In this document: positions 16,839-25,741 of the stretch, one piece after another
How the letters are laid out: the number at the start of each line of letters is the position of its first letter
Numbering within the stretch: the first letter of the stretch is position 1
NCBI RefSeq assembly: GCF_010365285.1
Contig: NZ_CP048287.1
Location: 182,231-246,230, forward strand
Reading direction: 5' to 3'
Source of the DNA: Paenibacillus rhizovicinus
Lineage (GTDB): Bacteria > Bacillota > Bacilli > Paenibacillales > Paenibacillaceae
DNA: 64,000 bases
The notes under the pieces: generated by a model
What the model saw: the letters and a program-made list of their open reading frames with translations, nothing else
Databases searched by the model: none
What the model was told of the DNA's origin: nothing
Program-made: the position numbers and the translations under genes

Positions 16839-17516
16839 ATGAACGAGGAGCTCAACTACCAGGATGTAATCGCCAAAATTAAAGCCCGCTTTCCGGACGG
16901 CACCGTTAGGCAACGGGGAGATAACGGCCGCGCTTACATCCCGAATCAGGTGTACAACGATCGCGTAGAGCAGGCCACCCAGAGCCAATGGAATCAGGAA
17001 TTTCGGGATGTTGAAATAAATGTCCCTCATCGATATGTCAAAGTCGTTGCCCGGGTGACGATCGGCGCGCATTCGCGGGATGGAATTGGATTCAGCGAAA
17101 TTCTTATAGATGGGAGCGGGAACGCTAAGCAGCTTTCTACCGCGGTGGACCAAGCAAAGGCTGAGGCGGTGCGAGAAGCTCTGGATACATGGGAAATCGG
17201 CTGGCAAGACCTTGCGCCATATTATCAGCATGAAAAGGACTGGGGTAGTAACCCCGCTCTGAAGCACCTTCTTCTTTTCGCGCCTCCCGGTAATGCCGAA
17301 CTGAATTTACAGATGCAAGAGATCGTCGATCGTCACTGCATCTTTACAAATTGCGGAGCCAAACTGACGCGCGACGAGTGGGAGCTGCTTGGTACGATAC
17401 CCAATCTCGATCGATCTCGAATGATATACTGCTTTGAGCATATTCCTCCTCATATTAAAAAGAAGGTTCCTACTGATCCGCTAGAGGCGTTTCTAAAGAA
17501 AAAGGCTGCTCGATAA
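16839..17516 (+). CDS. Rad52/22-like single-strand annealing protein
   Basis: The 225-residue protein fits the Rad52_Rad22 pattern. It has an AYI segment near residue 31, DRVEQATQSQWNQEF (family: helix followed by W..E), VKVVARVTIG with RDGIGFSEI, and AVDQAKAEAVREALDTWEIG. The last corresponds to the family's AF..AKKEAVTDALKRALR motif. Such proteins anneal complementary single strands and occur on phages, plasmids and conjugative elements. The C-terminal 70 residues are specific to this protein and include two cysteines. ATG 16839 follows AGGAGGC. It is the last gene of the unit that begins at 15988. Confidence 0.65.
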   Translation: MNEELNYQDVIAKIKARFPDGTVRQRGDNGRAYIPNQVYNDRVEQATQSQWNQEFRDVEINVPHRYVKVVARVTIGAHSRDGIGFSEILIDGSGNAKQLSTAVDQAKAEAVREALDTWEIGWQDLAPYYQHEKDWGSNPALKHLLLFAPPGNAELNLQMQEIVDRHCIFTNCGAKLTRDEWELLGTIPNLDRSRMIYCFEHIPPHIKKKVPTDPLEAFLKKKAAR

Positions 17517-17571
17517 ACCTTTAATCATCAATTGATCACTGGTATGCTATTAAGATAGGGAGGTTTTGTTC

Positions 17572-17700
17572 ATGGGAAAAATGCGCGTGCAGGTTAGTAG
17601 CGATTGCGGAAAAACGTGGAAGTATCGGTGGGTTGATCAGAAGGAGTTTGATCCGGAAATGTCCTCCTTACGACCAGGTGATTACGTGCGTACCCAATAA
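17572..17700 (+). CDS. 42-residue small protein
   Basis: ATG 17572 follows GGGAGG at seven bases. The peptide reads as a tight beta-rich unit (MRVQVSSDCGKTWKYRWV). It is too short for family assignment, but the strong ribosome site and clean frame support it. The 200 bases after it contain no frame with a credible start. Confidence 0.5.
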   Translation: MGKMRVQVSSDCGKTWKYRWVDQKEFDPEMSSLRPGDYVRTQ

Positions 17701-17908
17701 GGAGTCGTCGTAGTTGGCCTACGTGAAGGGAAGCTTAAAACTTCTCCGCTTGCTCTGCATGCACTGAGCCTGTACCATTATGAAATAACCGGTCGTACAT
17801 TTCAGCAGCCACGCAATCGGAGGCAGACCACTTACTAGTTTATCAACTTCTTCAATCAGGAATCCTGCGCAGACTTGAGACAACAGCCTCTGAGGAGGAA
17901 GTGGAACT

Positions 17909-18406
17909 ATGATAACTGTGATTATCGTATTGTGCCTACTAGTCCTAATCACCATTCTCCTCGCTAAGCTACTTAGTAGTTACAGCTACACGAGCAAGCC
18001 TAAGAAAACGGCTTATGCAGAGCAGCAGGACGCGCCTCGAATATACCGAAAAACGTTTGATATTAAAACGCAATACTCCTCCTTCTCTAATCGCTCGAGT
18101 TCATCTTCGACGAATACAGTCGCACCGCGTGAGAATAAGCAAAATCAAAATTCCCGTCATTCGTCTGACACTGGAACTGCTACTGGTTCAACTAACGAAT
18201 CCTTTCCGCTGAATGTTGTTCTCGGAGCCGCAGTCGTTTCCTCTATTACGACAGAAAATTGCCATAAGAATGACGATAACCCATCTCATACTCACAACCA
18301 TCATCAATACGAAAATGGCCACCAACAAAATATCGATTCAATTAATACTCCGGACTTAACAGGCGATGGAGGATCTAATTCCGGATCAGGCAATTCAGAC
18401 TATTAA
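17909..18406 (+). CDS. single-pass membrane protein with Ser/Asn/His-rich low-complexity tail
   Basis: ATG 17909 follows GAGGAGGAAG. Residues 2-24 form one hydrophobic segment (VIIVLCLLVLITILLAKLL). The remainder is low complexity: serine runs, then N/H/Q-rich sequence with NHHQYENGHQQN, ending in glycine/serine. The topology would expose a disordered tail. The last bases lead straight into the ribosome site of the next gene. No function is assigned; a cell-surface or conjugation-linked role is possible. Confidence 0.6.
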   Translation: MITVIIVLCLLVLITILLAKLLSSYSYTSKPKKTAYAEQQDAPRIYRKTFDIKTQYSSFSNRSSSSSTNTVAPRENKQNQNSRHSSDTGTATGSTNESFPLNVVLGAAVVSSITTENCHKNDDNPSHTHNHHQYENGHQQNIDSINTPDLTGDGGSNSGSGNSDY

Positions 18407-18420
18407 AAGGAGGCAATTCT

Positions 18421-18690
18421 ATGCACCCCGTAACGACAGGAAGCATCTTCTCAATTGGAAAACCTTATGCTGCCGTTCGTGTAAAACGCAAGGGAAAGAA
18501 CTTGACCGTGGAAAATGGAGGCATAATGATCGTTTCTGCCGATACCAAATTTACGGAGCTTCCTTCTGACATGAATGTTATTTCCGAAGAGCAACTCCCG
18601 ATACCGGCGAGCGGCCGATTTTTAATTTCAACTGAAACGATCGATCCTTTTCATATTGTTATTGATTATCAGAAAACAGAGAGAGTATGA
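18421..18690 (+). CDS. small beta-rich unknown protein
   Basis: ATG 18421 follows AAAAGGAGG. The 89-residue protein alternates short strands (YAAVRVKRKGKNLTVENGG, GRFLISTETI) and ends IDYQKTERV. It lacks a C-terminal glycine pair, which argues against a free ubiquitin-like modifier. It is 10 bases from the next frame and probably co-translated with it. Confidence 0.55.
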   Translation: MHPVTTGSIFSIGKPYAAVRVKRKGKNLTVENGGIMIVSADTKFTELPSDMNVISEEQLPIPASGRFLISTETIDPFHIVIDYQKTERV

Positions 18691-18700
18691 GGAGAACGGA

Positions 18701-19024
18701 GTGGGCATCCTGGAATCATATACTTCTATAGCAGCTTGTTTTGAACAGCTACGAATAAACACATCTCTTATTCGCGTTAATATTGTCAAAGGCCGTGGAC
18801 AATTCCTAAACTTTTCTGCGCGTGTGATCGGTGTCAATGAGATGACTGAATCTGTCCTTCTCTACGATGTCGATCGAAAAAAAGTCGAACATGTTCAATA
18901 TACGGAAATTGATGATTTCTCCTCGGAACAGTTTACTTTGTCCATAGATAAGACGCCGAATGAAGATGAAGAGGAAGTTGCACACAACAACAAAAATAAA
19001 GCTGATAAAAGTTTGGATTTTTAA
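18701..19024 (+). CDS. small protein with a possible Sm/YolD-like beta region
   Basis: GTG 18701 follows GAGGAGAAC. The 107-residue protein has a strand-rich middle (GQFLNFSARVIGVNEM ... ESVLLYDVDRKKVEHVQY) that looks like a small beta barrel, and a very acidic, disordered C-terminus. No family is certain. It ends about 55 bases before the helicase gene, with a palindrome TATAGTACTATA (19031-19042) between them. Confidence 0.5.
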   Translation: MGILESYTSIAACFEQLRINTSLIRVNIVKGRGQFLNFSARVIGVNEMTESVLLYDVDRKKVEHVQYTEIDDFSSEQFTLSIDKTPNEDEEEVAHNNKNKADKSLDF

Positions 19025-19087
19025 TAGTAATATAGTACTATACTAATATGTTAGTTAATTAATATACCGATATCGGAGGTGATATGG

Positions 19088-21007
19088 TTGGAAGATTTTA
19101 TTGAGCGGGCTCTTGGTAATGGTGGTCATCTATCAAAGCTCGTCCAAGGATACATTCCGCGCGCGCCACAGGTTCTTATTGCATCAAAGGTTGGACAAGC
19201 CCTCGAAGAAGGAAGACATCTGATGGCGGAGGCCGGCACCGGAACGGGGAAGTCCCTGGGATATTTAATTCCGGCAGCTCAGTGGGCGGTCGCTAACAAG
19301 AAAACCGTTGTTGTCTGCACGCACACCATACCGCTCATGACACAAATCGTAAACATCGAGCTTCCGCGGGTTCAACAGATCCTGAAGATGGAGAATCATA
19401 ATCTTAAATATCAGCTCGTAAAGGGAAAAGCCCATTACGCCTGTTATAAAAAACTAGAAGGTCTTTGGCAAGAGTCCTTGCGTAGCAACAGCCAGGAATC
19501 AAAGATGATTCAGCGCATTTTCACAAAGGTCAGCAAAGAGAAGATTGCGGACCGAGCTGCATTTGGGTTTGATATCGACGACCCTCTGTGGAACCGGATA
19601 TCTGCCTCATCGTGTCCGGCTATTAAGAAGCCTGACAACTGCATGATTGAAGATTTGAAAGAGAAGATGCAAAAGGCTCATATTATTGTAACAAACCATG
19701 CCTTCTTCTTTAGCGATCTAATTATGCGGAAAAAGACTGGGAACGGTTCGCTCCCGCCATACGATGCCGTTATCTTTGACGAAGCACACGAGCTCGAGGA
19801 TGTCTGCTGTAATATCTTCGAGAAGGAAGTGAACCTGAACAAGTTTGAGCAGCTATTCGACTTCTTCTTCAAACGTGAAGCGCTCAATGATTTGGATAAG
19901 AGTCTTCAACTCGAGCTCACCCAATTACGTCAATCCTTCTCGCAGAAGTTGGATCAACTATATGCGGCGGTAGGGAAAGAGATGGAGAACAAGGCATTCA
20001 AGCTCGTTAATGAGAAGATTGACGTCTCCGAGGTTTGCTCGATCCTTGGCGATTTCATCGAGCGGGCGAAATCGTTAAAAATGAAAGGCGTATCTGATGC
20101 ACTTGATCGACTCTTCGAATCCAATGATGATTTAGACTTCATTGGCGAAAATGCCAAGAAGTCATGGGCATATTGGGCAACCGTACGCGGCCGCGGAGAC
20201 GTTTCGCTACATGCAGCACCATTATTCCCTAAAGCGGTTCTCGCAAACGGCTTGTTTGATAAAGTGCCGGTTGTACTCGCCAGCGCGACGATCTCTACGA
20301 ACGGGACGTTTTCCTTCTTTGCCGGTCGCTGCGGGGTGAAGGAGTACGATAGCCTGATGGTGGGCAGCCCCTTTGATTACGAAAAGAAAACGATGATCAT
20401 CTGTCCGGACGACGCTCCGGAGCCGGATAGCCCCGCATTTCTCGACTATGCAGCTGAGAAATTGCAAGAAGTGCTAATGTACTCCGGCGGCCGCATGCTG
20501 GTCCTGTTTACGAGCTTCGATGCGATGAACCAAGTAGCTCGAAAATTCCAGCAGCACTGCATCGATCGTGGATACACCTTGCTCGTACAATTCCCCGGTT
20601 GCGATCGGGAAAATATCATTCTCCAGCTGAAAACAAATCCTAGGACGATCGTCCTCGGCTGTACCAGTTTTTGGACCGGTGTTGACGTTGCAGGGGATGC
20701 TTTGACGACGCTCGTCATTGTGAAGCTGCCTTTTCCGCAGCCGAATGAACCGCTCATCCAGGCGCAGATAGCGTTAATCGAAAAGGCGAATCGGAACAGC
20801 TTCGTGGACTACATGTTCCCGAAGATGATGATAAAGCTTAAACAGGGGTTTGGCCGACTTAATCGGTCAGTCAAATGCCAAGGCGCGGTCATCATTCTGG
20901 ATAGTCGGATGAGGAGCAAACGTTACGGCAAGACAGTTCTAAAGAGCCTTCCCAAGTGTAAATACAGCGAGAGATTAGAAGATATCGTACAAATTCTACC
21001 TGTTTGA
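19088..21007 (+). CDS. DinG-type ATP-dependent DNA helicase
   Basis: TTG 19088 is eight bases after GGAGG, better than GTG 19079 which touches the signal. The 639-residue protein is a superfamily 2 XPD/DinG-type helicase: AEAGTGTGKSLGYL (Walker A), VIFDEAHELEDV (DEAH box), SATIST (motif III), and C-terminal CTSFWTGVDVAG and KQGFGRLNRS (motifs V/VI). Only three cysteines (YACYKKL, SSCPA, DNCMI) lie in the iron-sulphur region, where four are usual, so the cluster may be absent. It would unwind 5' single-stranded DNA in replication, repair or transfer. The palindrome upstream suggests control. Confidence 0.85.
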   Translation: MEDFIERALGNGGHLSKLVQGYIPRAPQVLIASKVGQALEEGRHLMAEAGTGTGKSLGYLIPAAQWAVANKKTVVVCTHTIPLMTQIVNIELPRVQQILKMENHNLKYQLVKGKAHYACYKKLEGLWQESLRSNSQESKMIQRIFTKVSKEKIADRAAFGFDIDDPLWNRISASSCPAIKKPDNCMIEDLKEKMQKAHIIVTNHAFFFSDLIMRKKTGNGSLPPYDAVIFDEAHELEDVCCNIFEKEVNLNKFEQLFDFFFKREALNDLDKSLQLELTQLRQSFSQKLDQLYAAVGKEMENKAFKLVNEKIDVSEVCSILGDFIERAKSLKMKGVSDALDRLFESNDDLDFIGENAKKSWAYWATVRGRGDVSLHAAPLFPKAVLANGLFDKVPVVLASATISTNGTFSFFAGRCGVKEYDSLMVGSPFDYEKKTMIICPDDAPEPDSPAFLDYAAEKLQEVLMYSGGRMLVLFTSFDAMNQVARKFQQHCIDRGYTLLVQFPGCDRENIILQLKTNPRTIVLGCTSFWTGVDVAGDALTTLVIVKLPFPQPNEPLIQAQIALIEKANRNSFVDYMFPKMMIKLKQGFGRLNRSVKCQGAVIILDSRMRSKRYGKTVLKSLPKCKYSERLEDIVQILPV

Positions 21008-21022
21008 GAGGAAGTGGTCGCA

Positions 21023-21736
21023 ATGATGGGAAAATCCCATTTGGTTATCAGTACGGGCGTCACCTTGAGCGTTTTAGGAATGGCCAATCAACATATCACG
21101 CTGCCGATCGCCGCGGTAACGGTGGTTAGCGCGCTTCTACCGGACATCGATGAACCTAATTCGCTCCTGCTGTCCCGTACGATCCCGACTCGTATCCTCC
21201 GTTTTATCCAACTGGCGCTTGTCGCGCTTGGCGGTTTTCTCTTCTTCTTTAGCCAGGCATACGCCCCGTGGAATATCGTATTGGCTGCCCTTATTGGCGT
21301 TGTATCCTTCATGCCCACCAGATCGCTGCGTAACGTAGCAATGATCTTGATCGGCGCCGGCTTGATTCTCTTTGGACATACCTATATTCCGTGGAGCTAC
21401 ATCATCGGCAGCCTCATCATTCTCTGCGCGCTCCTTCCGCACCGTGGGCTAACGCATACGGTGTATGGAGTAGCAGGATGGGCAGCGATCCTCTATTTTT
21501 CAACGGCTAGTTACGACGATACCATCTGGCTAGCCGGCGGTTTATCGTATCTGTTACATCTCTTAGCCGACTCACTGACCAATCGCGGGATTCGCCCCTT
21601 ACACCCATTCGAATGGCGTCTGAAATTGAATCTTATGAGCACCGGCACTAAGATGGGCTCCGTCGTAGAAAGCGGGTTCGTTCTTTTAACCGTTGCTCTT
21701 GTATATCTCGTATTTTTCCGTACCGGATCTATCTAA
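21023..21736 (+). CDS. YdjM-like membrane-bound metal-dependent hydrolase
   Basis: ATG 21023 follows GAGAGGAAG. The 237-residue protein is almost entirely membrane-spanning, with about six hydrophobic segments. It has the family motifs HRGLTH, and HLLADSLTNRG followed by PLHPFEW, which form the putative metal site of YdjM-type proteins. In other bacteria these are LexA-controlled inner-membrane proteins of unclear substrate. It follows the DinG-type helicase by a few bases, which would fit a shared DNA-damage-linked operon, although no SOS box is obvious upstream. Confidence 0.75.
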   Translation: MMGKSHLVISTGVTLSVLGMANQHITLPIAAVTVVSALLPDIDEPNSLLLSRTIPTRILRFIQLALVALGGFLFFFSQAYAPWNIVLAALIGVVSFMPTRSLRNVAMILIGAGLILFGHTYIPWSYIIGSLIILCALLPHRGLTHTVYGVAGWAAILYFSTASYDDTIWLAGGLSYLLHLLADSLTNRGIRPLHPFEWRLKLNLMSTGTKMGSVVESGFVLLTVALVYLVFFRTGSI

Positions 21737-21760
21737 TGACTTGAGAGGAAGGGATTAGTG

Positions 21761-22099
21761 ATGAATCTCGATATTTGTGAGCTGCAGGAGCATCCCTATG
21801 TCAGCATGCTCTTCAGAGACGTACAACAAAAGTTCAATCTCACCCGTAGAGAGGGGCAAGTTCTCGAGCTTCTTATGCTGAACGGATCAACGAATCGAGT
21901 GCTTAGTGACGAACTGAACCTGTCCGAAAAAACTGTTAAAAATCACGTGGCCAGTATCCAGCGGAAGCTCAACGTAAACTCTAGCCGCGAGCTGCAGGCA
22001 GTTATTTTCCGGGACGCGCTTCTCCCGGCATTTATGTTTTCGGCCGCTCAAAAAAAGCCCATTGAAGGAAGTCGTTCCTATGTTGCTTTATCATCTTAA
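21761..22099 (+). CDS. LuxR-type helix-turn-helix regulator
   Basis: The 112-residue protein has a GerE/LuxR-type DNA-binding domain (LTRREGQVLELLMLNGSTNR ... LNLSEKTVKNHVASIQRKL) after a short N-terminal extension and lacks a receiver or ligand domain. ATG 21761 follows GAGGAAGG; GTG 21758 is an alternative. The small gene at 22080 overlaps its end. It is a candidate regulator of this gene set. Confidence 0.8.
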   Translation: MNLDICELQEHPYVSMLFRDVQQKFNLTRREGQVLELLMLNGSTNRVLSDELNLSEKTVKNHVASIQRKLNVNSSRELQAVIFRDALLPAFMFSAAQKKPIEGSRSYVALSS

Positions 22100-22241
22100 C
22101 CAGGCAGCGGCATCAGCTGCAGAGAAGAATCAGGCGAAGAGCACGCCACTGATGTCCACGGAAGAACTTGATTTCATTTTGCAGGAGCTCGATGAAGAAT
22201 CGCGGAGAACGGACATCCCGCAAGAACCTGAAAAAGCGTAG
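22080..22241 (+). CDS. 53-residue acidic protein
   Basis: The frame starts at ATG 22080 inside the end of the LuxR-type gene, preceded by GGAAG, and encodes a helical acidic peptide (STEELDFILQELDEESRR). Overlap and position suggest translational coupling. It is followed directly by a terminator, so it closes the operon. No family is recognised, and it lacks a C-terminal glycine. Confidence 0.45.
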   Translation: MLLYHLNQAAASAAEKNQAKSTPLMSTEELDFILQELDEESRRTDIPQEPEKA

Positions 22242-22242
22242 G

Positions 22243-22283
22243 AACGGGGAGGCTTACCGAATGGTAAACCTTCCCGATTTTTG
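22243..22283 (+). terminator. intrinsic terminator
   Basis: GGGAGGCTTACC and GGTAAACCTTCCC form a bulged stem around GAAT, followed by a T-rich run. It ends the helicase-YdjM-LuxR unit. Confidence 0.75.
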
Positions 22284-22303
22284 TTTTCTCAAGTACTAAA
22301 ATG

Positions 22304-22312
22304 TGCTATAAT
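22304..22312 (+). promoter_or_regulatory. extended -10 promoter of leader RNA A
   Basis: TGCTATAAT is an extended -10 element. The -35 region is weak (TTTTCT, 17 bases upstream). Transcription would start near 22319. Confidence 0.55.
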
Positions 22313-22470
22313 TTGTCCATTACGAGTAATTTGATTTTTCTTCTCTGCTATATTTTCGGAGAAGAATGGGTGAATGCGGTTTTACCGCAAGTTTAGCATG
22401 TAGACGTAATTGGCCTGGAAACAGAAGTAAGCCTATTTAGGCGAGCTTTTTTTGTTTCCAGGCCTTTTTT
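22313..22470 (+). ncRNA. structured leader RNA A with nested terminator
   Basis: Three elements can be drawn: stem TTCTTCTC/GAGAAGAA (22338-22345 with 22359-22366); hairpin TGCGGT-TTT-ACCGCA (22375-22389); and a long terminator arm GGCCTGGAAACA/TGTTTCCAGGCC (22412-22423 with 22453-22464) followed by TTTTTT. Nested inside the last arm is the small hairpin GCCTATTTAGGC (22431-22442) followed by its own T run. The same order of elements with different sequence occurs at 28.25 kb. It sits directly before the ubiquitin-like cassette and could act by attenuation or as a free small RNA. Confidence 0.65.
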
Positions 22471-22498
22471 GCGTCCAAAACGAGGAGGAAATAAGAAT

Positions 22499-22834
22499 AT
22501 GCGAATTAACCTGTCTCGCTTGAAAGAGAGTTTACCGACCCCTACTCCTTATTTGCAAGAGTATACTTCGGGGCTCTTTCGGGCAATCGAATTCGCTCAC
22601 AACACGCATTACAGTGATGAAGTCGATTGGAATTCGTTCACGCTTGAAGAAGCAATGTTAGCAATGGAAATGGCATGCGCTTACGAAGGTGTAGAGGGAT
22701 TGGATGGGTACTCTGCAGGTGATCGACCAAACGAGGGAAATGCCATTCACGAACTGTTGCTCTCGCAGTACACGATACGGGCGCTAAAGGCTGCCAGTCC
22801 AGAGAAACGTGGCGAAGACGTGGAGTTTTTCTAA
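22499..22834 (+). CDS. small helical protein heading the ubiquitin-like cassette
   Basis: ATG 22499 follows GAGGAGGAA, 29 bases after leader RNA A; the longer frame from 22469 would begin in the terminator T-tract. The 111-residue protein is mostly helical and acidic in the middle (WNSFTLEEAMLAMEMACAYE). It has no zinc site and no glycine-ending tail. I do not recognise it. Its place at the head of the E2/JAMM/E1 cassette suggests a component or regulator, in the position where PRTRC loci carry small accessory proteins. Confidence 0.6.
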   Translation: MRINLSRLKESLPTPTPYLQEYTSGLFRAIEFAHNTHYSDEVDWNSFTLEEAMLAMEMACAYEGVEGLDGYSAGDRPNEGNAIHELLLSQYTIRALKAASPEKRGEDVEFF

Positions 22835-22853
22835 GAGAGGAGATGTGAGGTAA

Positions 22854-23597
22854 TTGGAAAAGTCCTATTTTTGTGATGAGCAAGTCGAACAGATGCGCGT
22901 TACGTATGATGCTTTCGTAATCCTTAAGATCGCTCACGATGCGGGAATTGACGTTAAGAATCGAGCCATCGATTTTTTTCGAAGATACCAAGGTGGTCAG
23001 GTGGAAATCTTTTGGCGAATGGTCCAATTGATTTTTGATGACGTCGAACACATCGAAGAAGGATACACGGATTGGGGCAGTGAGTCTAACACGTACCGGA
23101 TCCCGCTTCCTGAGCTCAAAGCATTTTACCCGCTCTTGAATGCTGACGAACGCGTATCATTCGATAGGTTATTCAAAGAAAAGCTCCATCACCAAGATGA
23201 GCGATTTTGTGAATTTGAGATGAAAGGTCACTTGGCCGAAGACTGCTTCATTATTACGATCGAGGGCGACTATGGCAGCTACTCGCCTCTTCTCAAGGTC
23301 ATGGTGGACATTCGAAATGAAGTCAGGGCATTGATACGTGCTCGTAGAGCACTCCTTACAAGCAAGCTGCGAGGTCTTATGCTGCTGAAGATGGTTCATG
23401 ACCGCCTCGGTACCGTGATCTCGACGTCTCTCGAAGACCATCTGAATGTTGTCTTCTCGCGGGTTATGGGGCAATGCGGAATTAGCCTTACTCTTACTCC
23501 AGACGATCAACTTTCCTTCGAGACGATGCAGTCCATGCTGACCAATGTGCTTGATCAGGCGGTAATTCAAACTAATAGAGGGGAAGTGGCGGCATGA
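22854..23597 (+). CDS. unknown cassette protein (PRTRC-like context)
   Basis: TTG 22854 follows GTGAGGTAA. The 247-residue protein is mixed helical, with no membrane segment and no recognised catalytic motif. Its stop overlaps the start of the E2-like gene (ATGA), showing tight coupling with the cassette. PRTRC loci contain additional uncharacterised proteins beside the E2/JAB/ThiF core, and this could correspond to one of them, but I cannot show similarity. Confidence 0.6.
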   Translation: MEKSYFCDEQVEQMRVTYDAFVILKIAHDAGIDVKNRAIDFFRRYQGGQVEIFWRMVQLIFDDVEHIEEGYTDWGSESNTYRIPLPELKAFYPLLNADERVSFDRLFKEKLHHQDERFCEFEMKGHLAEDCFIITIEGDYGSYSPLLKVMVDIRNEVRALIRARRALLTSKLRGLMLLKMVHDRLGTVISTSLEDHLNVVFSRVMGQCGISLTLTPDDQLSFETMQSMLTNVLDQAVIQTNRGEVAA

Positions 23598-24307
23598 ATA
23601 CAACAGCTGCAGAATTGGAAAGAGAATCCGGAACGAAAATGGTTATTACGATCCATGAGCACGCTTTGGCTACGATGGAGGAGTTTCATAATGGGGCAAG
23701 TATGGGGGCCGCTTCGTACTCACACGAAGAAGTTGCCATCGCCTTGCTGCACTCCTTAGAAACCAATGCGAACCGGACACCCATTTTGCCGAGAAACGCG
23801 ATCTTTTATTCGGAATCGACTTCAAGAAGGTTTGTCCTTCTTGAGATTCCCCCGCAGCGCCGCGATGTCTATTATCATCAGATGACGGCGAAGGCGAGAA
23901 TCAAAAACGTTCCGTTTCCGCGGCTGATTGTCGGATTCGAATTGCATGTACGCGCAGAGAAGATGCAGATCGCAGAAATGTTTGTAGCCGCGCTCGAGGA
24001 TCAGGAGATTCCTAATGAGGATTCGAAGCTATACAACTATCCGTATACCAATGTCAACGATTTTGTCGTTTGCTTTGGTGGACAGCAGCTTCCTGAAATT
24101 GAACGAGTGTCTCAATTGGCTACTATTCCGGAGCTCTTTTTCAACTCCCCGAATTCCGACTGTTACTACAGCAACGCAAATAACAGTAAGAAGCCATATC
24201 GTGAACTGGTTGAAGAGCTCAAAGGGAAATCTTTCCCGGACGAGTATCTAAAGCCTGCCGGTGTCACACTTCAGGAATGGATCCGGAACATGTCATCTTC
24301 GATCTAA
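23594..24307 (+). CDS. E2-family-D-like protein (PRTRC protein B-like)
   Basis: The 237-residue protein matches the pattern of the prokaryotic E2 family D / PRTRC protein B. It has FPRLIVGFELHVRAEK (about 109-123), then LYNYPYTNVNDFVVCFGG (146-163) with Asn153 and the single candidate catalytic Cys160, a LPEI segment, and LFFNSPNSDC. The family is described as ubiquitin-conjugating-enzyme-like. It would take a ubiquitin-like modifier from the ThiF/E1-like enzyme encoded two genes downstream. The start overlaps the preceding gene by four bases. The N-terminal 60 residues are not part of the core. Confidence rests on order and motif, not on a search. Confidence 0.65.
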   Translation: MNTTAAELERESGTKMVITIHEHALATMEEFHNGASMGAASYSHEEVAIALLHSLETNANRTPILPRNAIFYSESTSRRFVLLEIPPQRRDVYYHQMTAKARIKNVPFPRLIVGFELHVRAEKMQIAEMFVAALEDQEIPNEDSKLYNYPYTNVNDFVVCFGGQQLPEIERVSQLATIPELFFNSPNSDCYYSNANNSKKPYRELVEELKGKSFPDEYLKPAGVTLQEWIRNMSSSI

Positions 24308-24358
24308 GCAAACAAATGGAGCTCTTTGAAAATCACATATAACCAGGAGGTAATTCGT

Positions 24359-25741
24359 ATGTCTAAAGACAATGGACCAGATTTGTTCTCTTATTTTGGT
24401 GGTATCGATCTTTTTTCCTCATCTTCCAAACCCGAGCAAGAGGAGTCACAGCAACAACCCGCTTCGCCGGCGCCTAGTGAGCAACCCGCCGCTGATCAAA
24501 CGCAGGCAGCTGCCACTAATCAGGCTATTTCGGAAGGGAACAATTCCGAAGAAGGCAACAAGATCGTGAATCTAGCGGCTAAACGTTTGAAGGAGCAGCG
24601 CAGGGGACGCGCAGGGGACGCATGCGAGGATAGATGCGAAGACGAACCGGCGGATCGTGAGGATGAGGAGGAAGAAGAGTCAGCCGAGGATGAGGAATTG
24701 GATGAGGGAGCAGCAGACCGTGCGGAACTTGCTGGCGGAAGCGGCAATGCTGAAGTAGGAACCGACAACAAAGCGGCCGGCAGCGGAGGCCCAGTAAAAA
24801 AGGAAGAGAAAAAGCCAGAGTTCAACCTTGCTACGTTCATTGCGTATGCGGGACACACGCTTTCTCTGACGAAGTTTTTCAGCGCAGAACAGCTGGCTGA
24901 TCTTGATCTGGAAGCCGTTCGTAAACGTCTCGAGAAGGATTTTCCCGAGTTGTCCAAACAGCGGACTAAGATGGACTGGGATGAGAAGAAGAATCTCATC
25001 TGCCCTATGGTCACCGGCGGAAAGAAGGGCTCCTTCTTCAGTCAAGGACTGAAAGGCTTCTTCTTCCGCTCGAAGGACCTTTTTGCGCACAAGGAACCCA
25101 TCAACATTTTGGCTGCCAGAGATGGCTACTATGAGGTTCGAGAGAACCCAATCGGCGTATTCGTCTCCAAGACGAATGTCGTCGAAGAGTTGGAACCTTG
25201 TCGTGAAGGGTTTAAGATGAGTCTTCCAAAAATCCCGGAATTCTTGTTCGCGCAACTGGTTAACCTCTTCTATGATTACGCCTGTTTCGATGTAGAAGTG
25301 ATGGGCGTCTTCTACTGGGACACCGAAAACGAACGCTACTTTCTCGACGTTCCGCAGCAATCCGTATCCAAATTCCGGGTCGATGCCTGTTATACGGAAT
25401 TCCCGCCGCACATTATCAAGGTAGCGGAAATTCATTCTCATAACACAATGAGCGCGTATTTCAGCGACATTGACGATACGGACGAACTTGGAACTATGCT
25501 GTATGGCGTGGTAGGACGCTTGCAAAAAGGGACCTACCAGGTCTTTTATGACCTCAAGATCCGTGCCGGCGTCGCTGGGCGATTCATTTCACTCTCCCCG
25601 GAAACGGTTCTTGAAGGTGCCTACCCCGAGGGAGAGACAAAGCGAATGGATCCAGTTCGCTATCCGCTCAGCTGGCCAGGACGCGTCCACATGACTCATT
25701 GGAAACTAAGAGACTCCATGGAGGGTAATTCGCATGATTAA
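24359..25741 (+). CDS. ubiquitin-like domain fused to a JAMM/MPN peptidase (PRTRC A/C-like)
   Basis: ATG 24359 follows AGGAGG. The 460-residue protein has four parts. Residues 1-150 are low complexity and acidic (E/D/A-rich). Residues about 157-224 follow the PRTRC ubiquitin-like protein C: F.AYAGHTL, EAVRKRLEKDFPELS, and an end GGKKG matching the family's terminal GTKG. A spacer region follows. A JAMM peptidase motif is exact: EIHSH with H359 and H361, then seven residues, S369 and D372. JAMM enzymes are zinc isopeptidases that process ubiquitin-like proteins, so the enzyme may cut after the internal GG/KG. It overlaps thiF by eight bases. Confidence 0.7.
   Translation: MSKDNGPDLFSYFGGIDLFSSSSKPEQEESQQQPASPAPSEQPAADQTQAAATNQAISEGNNSEEGNKIVNLAAKRLKEQRRGRAGDACEDRCEDEPADREDEEEEESAEDEELDEGAADRAELAGGSGNAEVGTDNKAAGSGGPVKKEEKKPEFNLATFIAYAGHTLSLTKFFSAEQLADLDLEAVRKRLEKDFPELSKQRTKMDWDEKKNLICPMVTGGKKGSFFSQGLKGFFFRSKDLFAHKEPINILAARDGYYEVRENPIGVFVSKTNVVEELEPCREGFKMSLPKIPEFLFAQLVNLFYDYACFDVEVMGVFYWDTENERYFLDVPQQSVSKFRVDACYTEFPPHIIKVAEIHSHNTMSAYFSDIDDTDELGTMLYGVVGRLQKGTYQVFYDLKIRAGVAGRFISLSPETVLEGAYPEGETKRMDPVRYPLSWPGRVHMTHWKLRDSMEGNSHD

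Noticed and set aside
17719..17955. Minus-strand frame of 78 residues
   Set aside because: No ribosome site, poor composition, and it overlaps the ribosome site and start of the gene at 17909. A plus-strand frame here (17713-17850) also lacks a start.
18421..18690. Small beta-rich protein as the free ubiquitin-like modifier
   Set aside because: It lacks a C-terminal glycine and the Y.G..L / PEL pattern; the domain inside the JAMM protein fits much better.
24520..25014. Serine/alanine-rich minus-strand frame opposite the JAMM gene
   Set aside because: It is the mirror of the acidic low-complexity region of the real gene.
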